A DNA stretch of 64,000 nucleotides from the NCBI GenBank assembly GCA_000507305.1, contig DF240705.1, forward strand, positions 40,592 to 104,591, written 5' to 3'. The DNA is from Breviolum minutum Mf 1.05b.01 (lineage: Eukaryota > Sar > Dinophyceae > Suessiales > Symbiodiniaceae). A program made the translations under genes and the position numbers. Under the pieces are notes generated by a model that was not told the DNA's origin, searched no databases, and was given only the letters and a program-made list of their open reading frames with translations. This document shows positions 29,952-41,767 of this stretch, one piece after another. Positions within the stretch are counted from its first letter, which is position 1; the number at the start of each line of letters is the position of its first letter.

Positions 29952-30103
29952 TACCTAACCAACCTGTTCTTTCTCAGATTTTGAGGCGATGACTCCTCCT
30001 GTGAGGCAGGTTGTTGTGGGTGAAGGGTGCAAGGAACCCGTGAAAAATACAAGGATTTGGATGTTAGTTGATGTAAGTAATATTTCTGTAGCGTATTCTT
30101 TTT

Positions 30104-30610
30104 CTACATGTAGAAATATATATATATATATCCCATCTGTTCTACAATGTCAACATTACTAAACTTTAAAGGAACAAAGATGCCAAGGCTGTTGCGAAAA
30201 CTGCCGGTTTTTTTAGCGCTGCGAATCAAATGTCGCATCTTCTCGGCCAAACCAGAAGTGCAGCTGTCTTGCTTTGCCATCTCAACCTCTTGCACACAAA
30301 GAATGTTGGGAAAGCAGATGAGCTCATTTAAAAGGTGTTCAATGACTCTGAACCTGTTTGTCATAAACATGTGGGGTCCCACAAAGTTGTAGGTATCTTG
30401 AGGCAAAGCTGTTGCATTCTTCCAGGGTTCGGAACCATCCGAAAAAAAATCCAGATGACTTGTACACCTAGTGAATTGGATGAGTTTGAGCTCGGTGTCA
30501 TTTGATTCCTTCACCATGATTTTAACATAATCCAGGTAGATGTTTCTTTGGAAACAACGCTGGGGCCGCATCATGAAGCAGATTTCGGGTATAGATGGAA
30601 GCAGATACAT
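30104..30610 (-). CDS. Unrecognised antisense ORF, uncertain
   Basis: 168 codons on the - strand from ATG (complement of 30608-30610). Composition is protein-like (RCTSHLDFFSDGSEPWKN, MFMTNRFRVIEHLLNELICFPN) and the last ten residues come from a TA microsatellite. No domain is recognised. It runs against the + orientation of every recognised gene here, so it may be chance or part of a decayed element. Confidence 0.2.
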   Translation of the reverse strand: MYLLPSIPEICFMMRPQRCFQRNIYLDYVKIMVKESNDTELKLIQFTRCTSHLDFFSDGSEPWKNATALPQDTYNFVGPHMFMTNRFRVIEHLLNELICFPNILCVQEVEMAKQDSCTSGLAEKMRHLIRSAKKTGSFRNSLGIFVPLKFSNVDIVEQMGYIYIYFYM

Positions 30611-30982
30611 TTATCAACCAAGGTTTTTTAGATGGGATTTTCCAGCTCCAAAGTGGGGTCACCATTCCACTTCCTGCCAATGAGTTGAGGTTTCGACTGA
30701 GATGGTTTCATTCATATTGAAAGTTTGAAACATCAACACCTATACCCCCCTGCCCCCGAAAACCTAACATGACTGGCTGGAAAATCACCATTTTGAATAG
30801 GAGATACATCTACTCAAATGGCCAAAATGGCGGGATTTTTTCCTGCAAGTCAGGTCGCATTTCCCTGCTGGCGTCAGTGTTGTGGCCTCCCAGATTTTGT
30901 TTTTGAGTCTTGTGTTGGGGGGTGGAATCGGTTGAGGATTTCTATCAAGATCTACATCTGAAGGGAATGCTCTGAACCCGGG

Positions 30983-31113
30983 AAGAACAGCAACAACAAC
31001 AACAACAACAGCAACAACAGCAACAAAAGCAACAACAACAACAACAAGAACAACAAGAACAACAAGAACAACAAGAACAACAAGAACAACAAGAACAACA
31101 AGAACAACAAGAA

Positions 31114-31144
<31 letters not shown>

Positions 31145-31447
31145 AAGAACAACAAGAACAACAACAGCAACAACAACAACAACGACAACAACAAGAACAA
31201 CAAGAACAACAAGAACAACAAGAACAACAAGAACAACAAGAACAACAACAACAATAACAACAAGAATCACAAGAATCACAAGAACAAGAATCACAAGAAT
31301 AACAAGAACAACGACAAGAACAACAACAAGAACAAGAACAAGAACAAGAACAAGAACAAGAACAACAACAACAACAAGAACAAGAACAAGAACAAGAACA
31401 AGAACAAGAACAAGAACAAGAACAAGAACAAGAACAAGAACAACAAG

Positions 31448-31533
<86 letters not shown>
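30983..31533. repeat. CAA/CAAGAA triplet array with higher-order units
   Basis: 550 bases made only of CAA, GAA and rare CAG, CGA, TCA triplets. Blocks: plain CAA (to about 31046), 9-mer CAACAAGAA (31047-31158 and 31196-31245), GAATCACAA (31261-31290), hexamer CAAGAA (about 31316-31440), plain CAA to the end. The + strand would read poly-Gln/Glu but has no ATG and is broken by TAA near 31254, so it is treated as non-coding. Confidence 0.9.
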
Positions 31534-31534
<1 letters not shown>

Positions 31535-31947
31535 CAACAGTTCTGGAATTTAATGTCCTCCCCCCAAAAATATGTGGACATGCTTTGCAGGTCCTCAAGA
31601 AATTAGAGGTTCATAGGGTAGCTTCTATGGTTCTGCACCTGAAACAAAAACGTCCCAATCTTCGAGGCGCGCTCTTCCTCCAAGACGACGGTCTTGAAAA
31701 CGCCGGCCGTGGTGGTGAGGTGTGGAGGGGTTGAAATGGGGGGTTTCCTAGCGTGGTTGTACCCATGGGGTTTCCTACTAAAAATGATCATTTTGGGGTG
31801 TTTTGGGGATACCACCATTTCAGGAAAAAACAAAATTTTAGGGGGTGAAATGTTGAGGTTGTTGGGTTTATTTTTCGGAAGATTGACGGGATTGATCTTG
31901 TCTCATAGGTTGTATTGTGTATTTTGCTTGCGAGAAGGTCCTTTTTG

Positions 31948-32017
31948 ATGTTCTTTTTGTTGTTGTAGTATTTGTTGTTGTTGTTGTTGTAGTATTTGTT
32001 GTTGTTGTTGTTGTAAC
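31948..32017. repeat. TTG triplet array
   Basis: TTGTTGTAGTATTTG units alternating with TTG runs, complementary to the CAA array 415 bases upstream. Confidence 0.8.
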
Positions 32018-32040
32018 CTGCAGCTTTGTGTTTCTTGGGT

Positions 32041-32118
32041 TACACTCCCGGTGAACAAACATGGCAATGGAAAATCCCCATTTTCAATAGGGAATACATC
32101 TTCAAAAGGTCCATGTTC
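32041..32118. repeat. Palindromic MITE remnant (AACAAACATGGCAATGG type)
   Basis: CACTCCCGGTGAACAAACATGG to CCATGTTCCATTGCGGGAGGGT with AATAGGGAATACATCTTC inside. Related to 35368-35468, 37309-37401 and 48405-48480. Confidence 0.5.
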
Positions 32119-34400
32119 CATTGCGGGAGGGTATCGGGTATCTCTGTGGTCGAGGTATGTGAGACAGCCAATTCTTTTGCATGCGGTACCGGTGCCTGCG
32201 CAATTGCGGAGCCTGCCTACGCCCTTAGGGCCCCGAGTAGTTCATGGAGTCAAGTGAAAAAAATCGCTGAAAAAATTGCCGCGGGGACACACACACACTC
32301 CATGGGACTGGTAATATTTACCGGTAACCTACTCATTTGCCATAAATATGAACCATCCATGTAGGTAAATATAGCGGTCCCATTGAGTGTCTGGGGATGG
32401 TTTGCACATGGGAGGGGCATAACTTCAAGAAACCTAGGAATCTTTGTTCAAGTCTTGGCCCATCAACCATTCCACAGGTGTCAGGTACGATAGTGCAGAT
32501 CTGCAACACTGAAACCTTGGGCTCAAGCCGCCTTTTCTGGGGCGATGGATGGTGACCTTCCTTGTTGAGTTTTTTTGAAACGGATGTCAAGCCACTAAAA
32601 AGATGAGGTCAGAGATATTGTTGAGTAAACTCGTTGAGTTTTCCGTGTTTGGGTCGGAAGGTTCATTAGATAAGGAGGAGTTTTCTTCTTTAAAACATGT
32701 CGCAAAAAACCAACAAAAAAAAGAACAACACAAAGAATTCGTAGCACACGACCTTGTTTAAAAACAAGAAGGAAGGCACCGAAGAGCTTCAAGGGTGCGG
32801 AGCGCAACTTTACCCCAAGACCTTACCTGAACCGTTGGCTTCATATTCCATGCGCAACTACTTGATCTTCATTTTGACATCCGTGTTGGGAGAAGACTCC
32901 TGTGACTTTGCTCCCCAAGGGGCTGGTAGTGCTGCGTTGATACAAAGGCTGGTGGCCACGAGCAATATAAGCAATACAAGCAATACAAGTCAGGAGAAGA
33001 GGCAGCAGCTTGGACGGTGATCTGGTGGTTGTCAGGTTCGCAAAGCGAGTGTTGGGGTTTTGATTCAACATTTGTGAACGAAGGTTGGTGAGATTGAAGT
33101 GGTTTCAGATCTCTTTTCACGAAAGAACCAAACAAGGAATGATGATTTGGAAATTCCCATTTTTATAGATCTTTTCTCAGGAAAGGAAGGGAAGTGTATA
33201 CCAATTTCGGCCTCCCATTGGTGATGGGGATAAACCTTGACAAAATGTGGGGGCGTTGTTTCTGTGCTAAGGACAACCCATTCCTGGGACGATGGATTGC
33301 CCATGCAGTCCAGGGTGAGTGTACCTCCATGGTCTTCACCCAGAGCAGTAGAGCATCTTTCTTCCAAACAGATTGGATTTCTACTGGGATCCCTGTTTGT
33401 CTGTGTAGCTTGTCTCCAATTTCACATTTTAGTCACGCTTTGAAGTGGAGGGAATTTTGATGTAACAAAAACTTATTAAAACAGGCAGAGTTCGTCGTTT
33501 CGAGGGATCATAATTTCCAACTTTTATATATTAGGAGTCTCTAATATGCTCTTGCTAATTGGATTGTTTGATATTGATAGTCCTTTGATAAATTCTCGGT
33601 CCATAGTTTCAAAGCTAAAACCAAATTACAATATATTTATCCATTTTGTTTTCCTAAAATCGAAGGAAAACACCAAAACTGCAGTTCAGACTCGAAATTC
33701 AAAAAATTCAGCCCTTCGCTTTGTGTGAAGGATCGAAGCTCCTTCTGGATGAAAGTTTCAACCTCACGACATGGGACTGCAGAATATGCTTAGTGAATAT
33801 TACAGTAACAGGGCACAACCGAAAAACATTCCAATCTGATTTGTTAGTACCAGGTGATTCAAGCCGCGACCTATTTTATCCCCTAACGTTGGAGGTCAGT
33901 TTTGACCTTTGAAGGCGGGGTCACTTACTGTAACCATCCCAAAAGGGTCACGAAGACTTGCTAGGTAGGGATTTTTTAAACTAAAATTACAACTATTTTT
34001 TGGCTGGTGGACAGTGTCCGCAATAATTTTTCAGAGGCTTCAAAGCATCTTCGGCTCCGACTTTGTTTGAGTATAAACAATATAAACAAATTGCGTGCCT
34101 CACATTCTGTGGAAAGTTACCGAAAGAAACCCATCAGTCTAGCAAATTCCCCGGTAAGCTTGTTATGAGCTCACTAAGTAAGGTTACAAGTTGTTAAATC
34201 GTTCAAACTTACCATAGACATGTATTGTTTGATTCCCCCCCAGTTGGTAATTTGATGACCCCTGTATAAGTACTCGTACTTATAGTATGCAGTATCACTT
34301 ACCTAAGGTGTGTCACAAGCCATTTTCAGTCCAATGACTCTTCCAGCCTTCGCCAGAGTTGCCAGAGTTGATGGCACGGAGATGGCACACACACAATCCT

Positions 34401-34494
34401 ACCCATAGGATCCATCTACGGTATATTTAGCTACATTTACCTTAAAAATCAACCACATGTAGGTACACATACCAATCCCATGGATCCTATGGGT
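34401..34494. repeat. M3 palindromic MITE
   Basis: ACCCATAGGATCCAT at the left and ATGGATCCTATGGGT at the right are exact inverted repeats; TTTAGCTACAT and ATGTAGGTA lie inside. Confidence 0.8.
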
Positions 34495-34613
34495 AATCAA
34501 AATCAACATCAACACAGTTGTATCCGGGAGATTCCGAACTCACCAAAATCAACACGGGGTGATTCCGCCATAAGTCATTGCTCAGCTCTTCCCATTGTCA
34601 AGTCGAACTTTCA

Positions 34614-34724
34614 TGATACTGTTGATGGAAGAACTCCTGCACCACCTGGGATGTATAAAACCCTGTAAATAGTGCGATATTTAGCAGATCAACTGGTGCA
34701 GGATTTCTTCCATCAACAGTATCA
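34614..34724. repeat. M4 palindromic MITE, complete
   Basis: GATACTGTTGATGGAAGAA and TTCTTCCATCAACAGTATC are perfect 19-base terminal inverted repeats, with GCACCACCTGG and CAACTGGTGC inside. Confidence 0.8.
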
Positions 34725-34863
34725 CCTTTAAGAACCACTTCTAAACCAATCCCAATTCGTGGAGTCCCTGGATGACGGATGTCCGCCATTCAAACAAATT
34801 CTCAGCTCTTCTTTTCTTTGTCAAATTTTTGTGAGGTGATTCTAAGTCACTTTTCTCATACAG

Positions 34864-34947
34864 AGATGATCTCTTCTATTGGTTCATGGATTGCTGCGAG
34901 CATTTGTACCAATTTGCTGAATAAAGAAGCAGCCAGCTCCTTCTCAG
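34864..34947 (+). CDS. TPT/nucleotide-sugar transporter, exon 1 (TM1)
   Basis: First of seven + strand exons that together resemble the triose-phosphate/nucleotide-sugar transporter superfamily, polytopic carriers that exchange a phosphorylated sugar or nucleotide sugar across an organelle or Golgi membrane. After CATACAG the exon reads M-I-S-S-I-G-S-W-I-A-A-S-I-C-T-N-L-L-N-K-E: a membrane helix ending in the L-N-K typical of TM1. ATG 34866 is the likely internal or initial Met. The right limit is uncertain. The substrate cannot be told from the sequence. Confidence 0.45.
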
Positions 34948-36024
34948 CCATGTGTTTGTTCCATGGCGGGCAAGCTGCTCAAGGTGTAGCTGACAATCCC
35001 CAATTTCTTAGGGAACCTTTCCCTAAGGATCCATACCCTTCCCGAAAAATCGTAGGTTTGATGGTCCCAATCCCATCCCCACAATAGGATTGTAGGGTTA
35101 ATCCCTTTCTTAGGACATACTTGGATCCTTAGGGTTTAGGAATTGGGGCTGTTTCAGAATGGTTTGGTTCGTTGTTTTTTTGTTTTTTTTGGGGGAAACT
35201 CCATTTAAGATGAGTTTTTTTGCCAAGGGGGGGGTGTTTAAACAGACATGTACGTTATAAAGGGCCTTGCTCATTTGGTCACCCTGAAGTCATAGCGATT
35301 GAGCCGAGTTTGTGGCCTTTCTTGCGATTTGCAAGCAGCATTTTTTGCCTAAAATAAGAAACACATTCCGGTAAACTAACATATCAATGGAAGATGCAGC
35401 CGGATTGAAGATGTATTTCCTATTGAACATGGGGATATTCCAGCCAGCTATGTTGGTTTTAGGGAGGGTAACCAGCATTGTCTGCCAATTCAGCATTGGC
35501 TGATACACCGTACCAACTAGTTTTTACAGGTGATTCCTGATGAAAGGGTTATATAAGCGACGAACCACACTTTTGTGTTTCGGCAAGTGACCAGGAAGGT
35601 AAGATTCAGCAGACTTGATGGCAAGAAAATCAACAAATCGTTGGCCACCTTTAAAAGCACACATCACATAATCATCACTTATGATATGATTATCATGAAC
35701 ATGAACAAATATGTAGATTATCATGATATAATCTTTAAAAAACATCACAAGTATATTGAATATCATGAACTCTCAGATATACATTGTAGTATACCCTTGG
35801 ACCCTAAAGGTTGTGGGTTCTCATGGTATAGATTATCATCAACAACCTCAACTTCATGGCCATGCATGAAACACCACACCACATCATACATCAGTTTTTC
35901 CCCCCTGAAAACCAACAGTTTTCCTCTGAAAAAGATGATTCATTTCCTTTTAAACATGGTCCCTTGTAGGGGGACATTCGTTTTTTTTTTTTTCGGGGAG
36001 GGTATATTTTTCAACGGACCTTAG

Positions 36025-36190
36025 GTTGGTGATCATTCAAATGTGGATTGCCAATATCGTGGTCATCGTGGTACGTTTTGATGATCTACAACTGCCGAGT
36101 CTACGTGACTTCTTTCGTTGGTTGCCGGTGTCCTTCTTGATCTCCGGCATGTTGGGAACGTCCCTTGGGGTGAAGCTGGCGTCCACTTCA
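36025..36190 (+). CDS. TPT/nucleotide-sugar transporter, exon 2
   Basis: Acceptor CCTTAG at 36019-36024. Reads L-V-I-I-Q-M-W-I-A-N-I-V-V-I, then LPSLRDFFRWLPVSFLISGM, then GTSLGVKLASTS: TM2, the R-x-W-L-P cytoplasmic-loop motif and TM3 start of TPT carriers. The coding ends at TCA 36190, where the frame continues at 37750 as VNIIRNV. The intron thus begins AGAAAAATC, not GT, and TCAAG stands at both ends. Confidence 0.6.
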
Positions 36191-36538
36191 AGAAAAATCA
36201 CGGGAATCTAAGGGTACCCCCATCGTCCCACGGGCTTATTTGCTGGGAGGTTGCGTTGGAGGGGTACCCTTTGATTCCCATGTTTCCCAGCATGGTTCAA
36301 AGTAGATAGATTATGATAGATTGGGAATGATATTTTATTCTTTGTTAGTTCGTTTCTTGGTTGTTGTTTTTTTTTGGGACCTTTTCTCAGCTAATGCTTA
36401 ATTGTTGGTTTGGGTCCCGGTGGTTTGGGCCTCCTAGGATTCCCTTATGAAATTATGAAAGGGATTGTTCCTTAGGGGCACCCTGAACCAATCCCAAACC
36501 ACTAATCCAAACATATCCAAACCAACAATTAGCCATTA

Positions 36539-36639
36539 CCCTCCCTGAAACTAACATAGCCCCTGAAAATGTACGGGTGGAAGATGACTTTCCTTTTGGA
36601 AAACCCTATTTTCAGAGGCTACGTTAGTTTCAGGGAGGG
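36539..36639. repeat. M2 MITE with 8-bp target duplication
   Basis: CCCTCCCTGAAACTAACATAG at the left and GCTACGTTAGTTTCAGGGAGGG at the right. AGCCATTA stands immediately on both sides (36531-36538 and 36640-36647). Confidence 0.85.
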
Positions 36640-37044
36640 TAGCCATTAGTTGATTTTGGAAGCATTTTTGTCCACCATTTTTGTTTTCGCCATATTTGGA
36701 CGGACCTTGGCACTCCGAAAATTGATTAAGGTCCATCTTTGCCTTAGAAGGTACAACGGTGAGCACAGCCACTTGGCGCGAAGCCGTGGTTGCAAACTGG
36801 CAGTTGGCAGAAAAAAGGGTGGTTATCAAAATCTGGTTGGTTGATCACCAAGGTTGGCGTTAAGGCATGTTCTTTGCTGTGTTGATACCTTTTTGTTTTT
36901 CATGGCATTCCAGGTGGTGGATTTTTATTACTAGGAGAAGGCAGCAAAGTTGTTGTACTAACTGAGATCTGGTTAGGACATCTTTGCCGTTTATATTGGT
37001 GAAGCTATGTCTGGGTGACTACTGGCAGGTTGTTTGAGTTCATT

Positions 37045-37158
37045 ACCCTCCCTGAAACTAACAGTTCGCACCTGAAACTGGGCCGGGCCCCACAAGGAAG
37101 CTAGTCGCTAGTCTTCAAACCATCCATTTTCAGGGGCTATGTTAGTTTCAGGGAAGAT
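37045..37158. repeat. M2 MITE copy
   Basis: ACCCTCCCTGAAACTAACAG to GCTATGTTAGTTTCAGGGAAG, with a GC-rich interior (GGGCCGGGCCCC). Confidence 0.75.
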
Positions 37159-37526
37159 AATCGTTGAGCTTCGGTAGTTTCTTTGAGATTTGTATGCTGG
37201 ATACCAGCCCTAAGTGACAAGCACTTTGTCGTTGTGCTCGAGACATTGGGATGATGATATTTTCCTAGTTGATGAGGAGCTTAGGAGCAAAAATGCGCGC
37301 TGGGAGACTAACATAGCAGGCTTGAACATCCCCATGTTCAATAGGAAATACATCGACTCAATCCGGGTCCAAAATTTCCATTGTTATGTTAGTTTAATCG
37401 GAGTGTAATTTCCAAGAAGCTTCAAAATGAGGAGTTGAGGAGCAAACTTCTTCAGCAACAAACAGACTGAATTTTGAAGCAATGATGGGTTTTTGGGGGA
37501 TGGATTGACCTTTGACCTTTCCCATA

Positions 37527-37634
37527 TGGGTGGAACTCCAAAAATAGAGAAAGGCCCCCAAAATTGATGGTTTATCATGGAAAACCTTATTAAAATGGAT
37601 GATTTGGGGGTACCACTATTTTCGGAAACACCCA
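37527..37634. repeat. M7 palindromic MITE
   Basis: TGGGTGGAACTCCAAAAATAG to TATTTTCGGAAACACCCA with GGTTTATCATGGAAAACC in the middle. Copies at 47063-47162 and 55370-55478. Confidence 0.65.
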
Positions 37635-37749
37635 TATTTTAGCTCAACAAAAAACCCTGAAATACTTAGCGGATATCTTTTTTCAGCCACACAGGGCCGG
37701 GCAAATCACCACAACCTGGTGGCAGCCTGGTCACTACCTAAAGCTCAAG

Positions 37750-37812
37750 GTGAATATCATTCGCAATGTCTTGCCTATCGTTACCTTTGTCCTGGAGAAA
37801 CTCCTATTCAAT
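37750..37812 (+). CDS. TPT/nucleotide-sugar transporter, exon 3
   Basis: Acceptor GCTCAAG (to 37749). Reads V-N-I-I-R-N-V-L-P-I-V-T-F-V-L-E-K-L-L-F-N, the classic TM4 pattern of TPT carriers (RN-x-L-P-x-x-T...E-K). It joins in frame to exon 2 (..STS + VNII). Confidence 0.7.
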
Positions 37813-38930
37813 AGTCCAAGACTGGTAAAGCCTGGCCATGTGACTTGGTAGATTTGGCGCCAGCGACTGGAAACAAATGACCAAACATCATGCAGGTTTG
37901 ATTGGGGGTGTATCAGACTGATTATAAGGAAATCCATCTAGTACCTCCAAACATGTTGATTTTTCTTTGCACGTCTGCTTTATTTACACCTCAAACTAAT
38001 AACCTCCAACAAACAACAAACTATAAATACAATGATGCTTGAATTTGGTTTCATTTTGGCAGGAACTTTTCGCTGTTTCATTCATCATTGTCACCCTTCG
38101 CCCTTCATTTGTCTCCATCTAAGACCCCGTGGTTGATATGAGGAGCCGCAGTTTTTGGTTTGTTTGGAAGATTTGTTGTCAAGTACCACAAGCAACGAGT
38201 TTACCACTGAAAATAGGCCGCTTAACTCCCAAAAGGAAAATAATCTTAGAATGTCATTTTTTCAGGGGCTTTGGCTGTTAGTTTTAGGGAGGTTTCTACC
38301 ATCATTCAACCCAAGGGATTGTTCATTTTGGCTTTGGGTTTGCAAAGGCTCAGGACAAGCTGATGAAAGAACCTTTTGAATATCTCAGCACGAGATCTTC
38401 AGAGCTAAGGGCTCCTTGTTGTTTAGGGTTTATGTTGCGTGGCAAACTACCCAGTTACGTGGGGATTATAATAAACCATTTATAAGGATCCCTATGAAAC
38501 AACCCAGTATTTCCATGGAAAGTATCGGGACCCCCGTTTTTTTTTTTTTGTGGCACCCCACTGACAAACCCCCGAGATTTCTTCCAGAGCCGAGGTCTTG
38601 TCCATGGTTTTAACACTCTTTGGTACTACACTCTATGGATTGAGCAATTTTTCCGTCACTTCATGGAGTCTCATCATGATTTTGCTGGGCCACTTGGACG
38701 AAAACCAGGGCTGACTGTCAAGTGACTTCCTGAAAAGATGTATAAGGATTAGAATGAACCGTTTACTAAGTTAAGGATCCCTATTAAACAACCACTATTT
38801 TCATGGAACATATCCGTATGTTTTTTTTCCCTGCCTCATGGGAGCGGGAGCCAGGAATGGTATCGGATAAATCTGTGTTGATGAACAAAAATCCTGCAGC
38901 AGTTGATAGGTAGTTTATACATCCAATTGA

Positions 38931-38956
38931 GATTCACCACAACGTAAGGAAGGGTT
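38931..38956. repeat. Copy of the transporter's last coding bases
   Basis: GATTCACCACAACGTAAGG and the following AAGGGTT are repeated exactly at 42837-42862, where they encode the last residues of the transporter. Both copies stand just before an M1 MITE. Confidence 0.7.
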
Positions 38957-38983
38957 GGAAGATGAGGTTTGGAAGATGAGGTT

Positions 38984-39090
38984 CGGTGGTTTCAAATATT
39001 TTTTTAATTTTCACCACAAACCTGGGGAAATGATCCCATTTGACGAGCATATTTTTCAAAAAGGGTTGAAACTTTAAAACCACCAACTAG
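38984..39090. repeat. M1 MITE copy
   Basis: CGGTGGTTTCAAATATT to AACCACCAACTAG. Confidence 0.75.
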
Positions 39091-39373
39091 TAGTTCAGGT
39101 GCGGTCAGTGCCTGAAATGTAGTTGACTTGAAGCGAAAAGCGGATAATATGGAGAACTCAGGTTGTCAGGGCCTTTTTGCGCAAGAGAGTTTTGAAGCGA
39201 AAACAGTGCTTCCCGCCTATAGCCACATAAAAGATGTTTCATCCCGTCATTGTCTGGGGCATTTTGTCATGCAATTTTTATCCCCCTCCATCATGTTTTG
39301 AATCTCTTCGTTCACCTCCTTATCACGCCTTACTCTTTCAGACCTTCAACGTGTGACTGGAATTTTGCCCCAG

Positions 39374-39467
39374 GAACAGTATTGACAGTGGTGGATAAAT
39401 TGCTGCAGAGGCATTTGTTGATGAGCCCAGATTTTAAGCAACCACTGGCAATGTGTATGATTATGAG
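39374..39467 (+). CDS. TPT/nucleotide-sugar transporter, exon 4
   Basis: Acceptor TTGCCCCAG. Reads G-T-V-L-T-V-V-D-K-L-L-Q-R-H-L-L, then PLAMCMIM, ending ATGAG, which joins G-AAC-AAC at 40043 to give M-R-N-N-T. The D-K/R-x-L-x-R-x-L pattern is typical of the second half of TPT carriers. Confidence 0.6.
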
Positions 39468-39934
39468 ACTTGCCTGAAGAAGACCGGGAGAGGATATAAA
39501 CTTTAACATATTTTTTTCCGGATGCAATTTGATTGGAGAGGATGTGTTTTTTTTCTTTACCAGGGATTTTTCTACATATGTGGTAATCTTGTCAAATGAC
39601 TGATATTGAAAAGGGATAACTTGCATCCGGGATACCTGCATGGGGGAGGGAGAGAAGGGATAGTCCCATGATGGAGAGCTAGCACACTTTAAGCGTTTAT
39701 ACATCCACAGTTTTAAAGCTTCAAACGGTGGCTATTGGAAGTTTGGTGGAAAGGACATGTGGAAGTCATTGTGTTGGGGAAGGCGATTCTTTCGTTTTTA
39801 GATCTTGTGGGATGGCGTCTTTTCGGGGATTACATAAAGTTTGGGAAGTGGTTGCACCAACCATATTTGGAGTCAAGTTATGTATGCATGTTCCCTGACC
39901 AAGTGTTCGACGTACCAAAAGATTAAAAAACGGT

Positions 39935-39966
39935 GATCCAATTTGACTAATATTTGAAACCACCAA
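39935..39966. repeat. Truncated M1 right end
   Basis: ATCCAATTTGACTAATATTTGAAACCACCAA. Confidence 0.45.
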
Positions 39967-40042
39967 GAGAAAAAGAAGACACCGTTGGTTTATTTATTCA
40001 AATGCCCGGGGATGACATTCTCGCTACCTCGGTTTTTTTGAG

Positions 40043-40159
40043 GAACAACACCTTTGGCATGTTGCCACTCTTCCTGGTGGCCATCTTAACGAGGGAAACA
40101 AAGGCTTGGCCCTATGTTTTAGACACCTCACCATGGTCTACTTGGATTCTCTTGGTGGG
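40043..40159 (+). CDS. TPT/nucleotide-sugar transporter, exon 5
   Basis: After GGTTTTTTTGAG reads N-N-T-F-G-M-L-P-L-F-L-V-A-I-L-T-R-E, then PWSTWILLVG. The N-N-x-x-G/S-x-x-P motif followed by a helix and conserved Glu is characteristic of the family. Joining 40159 to 41519 restores VGSGCCLGFYGL. The donor lacks GT. Confidence 0.65.
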
Positions 40160-41518
40160 ATCTGGCTTGTGACCGAGATGCAAGATGTGATTTTTTTTGG
40201 GGAAGGGGAGAGTCGGGGGATCTCCCCAAAATTTCTACCCGGTACGAGGGAACGAGCTTGGGTAAAGGAAAATCATCGACTCAAAACTACCTTTGGGAGG
40301 GGATATGTTAGTTCCCAGGAGGTTATATCATATAGTTATAAGGTGCAGGAGGAACCCTACCATGAACGGGTTCCTAGTGATGACAGAAAAGAAACGTTGG
40401 CTTAACTTATAGGGATGTGGATGTGGATCTATGGCAGGGATATGGGGGAGTGTTGTGTGTCACCTTTTTTTTAGGGGTTTGATCACCTTGGGCTTTGAAT
40501 GTGAACAAAGCTGAAGATAGATGAGGGGAAAAAATCGAGTTTTGGGTGATGGGTGATTGGTTTAAACAATGATGGAAGATCGATCAAACTTGTTTTTTTC
40601 TTCGATTTTTTTGAGGGCCCAACAAAAAGAATAGGTTTTAGGGGATCCCGAACTAAACCTTTATTTGTCACTATTACTGGGGAAAGGGGACAACAACCCA
40701 ATGTATCACAACACATATCTATCAACATACCTTTCTGAACAGCAGCGAACGGCAGTTGTGAAATCAACAACAGTTTCAGGTACCTAAATTAAAGGTACTG
40801 AACCTTATAAGGCTATATTGGGGGTGGGGTTTCCCTTACATAGCCCTTACATACAGCTTATATAGGTGAGGATTCCTCCATTGGTTTGGTGATGAAAGAA
40901 CACTGATATGGAGCCACATGGAGCTACGATCTAATTTTGTTGCCCACTTGGAAGGATCCCAACGAGTAGTGGTGTAACTCATGAGAAAACGCTGATGCTA
41001 GAGGTATCATGGGAGTGAAACATGTCATTAACTAATCAGTGGATTCTAGTTGAGATATGAATAAAGATTTGAGGTATCAATATATGATTATTGTATGATC
41101 ATTAAAAGTTTCTCATCCCCTTAACAAAAAACAGGAGGCTCTCACACCAAGATTCCCTTTAGAAACAAGGGCCTCCTCATGTGAACTCGCCGTTGGGAAC
41201 TTTCAATCTTCTGCCTCAAAACGCCTCGGTGAAAACATGCGGCCGATCCAATGGAAAAAAGGGCCCCAGGGCCCCTGGTTGGTTGAGTCACCAGTACTGT
41301 ATAAATAGCCTGGAAGTGAAAGGATGAACATCTTAAAAATGAATTTCACAAAATCATAATGGTTGATTTTTACTCAACAAAGAAACAAATTGATGGGTTT
41401 TGAAGTCATTCTCTTTGACTTCCAGAATATTTATTATATATGTACATTTACATTATATCTATATATTTTCCATGAAACTGCACAGCTTCTAGTCACATAA
41501 TCTCACATCCTCAGTCAG

Positions 41519-41606
41519 GTCGGGCTGCTGTTTGGGTTTCTATGGTCTGGCAGTGTCAAGGCTTATCACTGCAGCTTCAGTATTGATGCTGCAGAACATG
41601 AGCAAG
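41519..41606 (+). CDS. TPT/nucleotide-sugar transporter, exon 6
   Basis: Acceptor CAGTCAG. Reads S-G-C-C-L-G-F-Y-G-L-A-V-S-R-L-I-T-A-A-S, then VLMLQNMSK. This matches the S/T-A-x-S...L-Q-N-x-x-K signature of TPT carriers. GTGCTG follows as a canonical GT donor. Confidence 0.7.
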
Positions 41607-41644
41607 GTGCTGGGGCTTGGGGCTTGGGGCCTGGGAGAGGGGTC

Positions 41645-41767
41645 ATTCTCCCTGAAACTAAGAGCTTGCACTTGAAAGTTGATGGTTGGAAGACGAGGTT
41701 TTTGTACTTTCCTTTTGGGAGGTTTGCCCTATTTTCAGGGGCGTTGGCTGCTAGTTTTAGGGAGTGT
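41645..41767. repeat. Diverged M2 MITE
   Basis: TCTCCCTGAAACTAAGAG to GCTGCTAGTTTTAGGGAGTG, in the intron directly after exon 6. Confidence 0.6.

Larger units (their letters stand above)
29061..34863. other. Repeat-rich spacer without a recognised gene
   Basis: Holds a degraded M3 repeat (29310-29391), a CCATCCCAGGA-type palindrome (29813-29951), triplet arrays at 30983-31533 and 31948-32017, and an AACCATCCCAAAAGGGTCAC repeat (33853-33968). Several short open frames occur but none matches a family. The longest is a 168-codon antisense frame (30104-30610, ATG start) with plausible but unrecognised protein composition. Confidence 0.4.

Noticed and set aside
30785-31598. Long antisense frames reading poly-Val, poly-Leu and poly-Cys
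   Set aside because: They arise from the triplet array read in three frames; no start or flanking protein sequence supports them.
32508-32525. CCTTGGGCTCAAG as a spliced-leader relict
   Set aside because: It carries an insertion and mismatches, and no ORF or intronless unit follows it.
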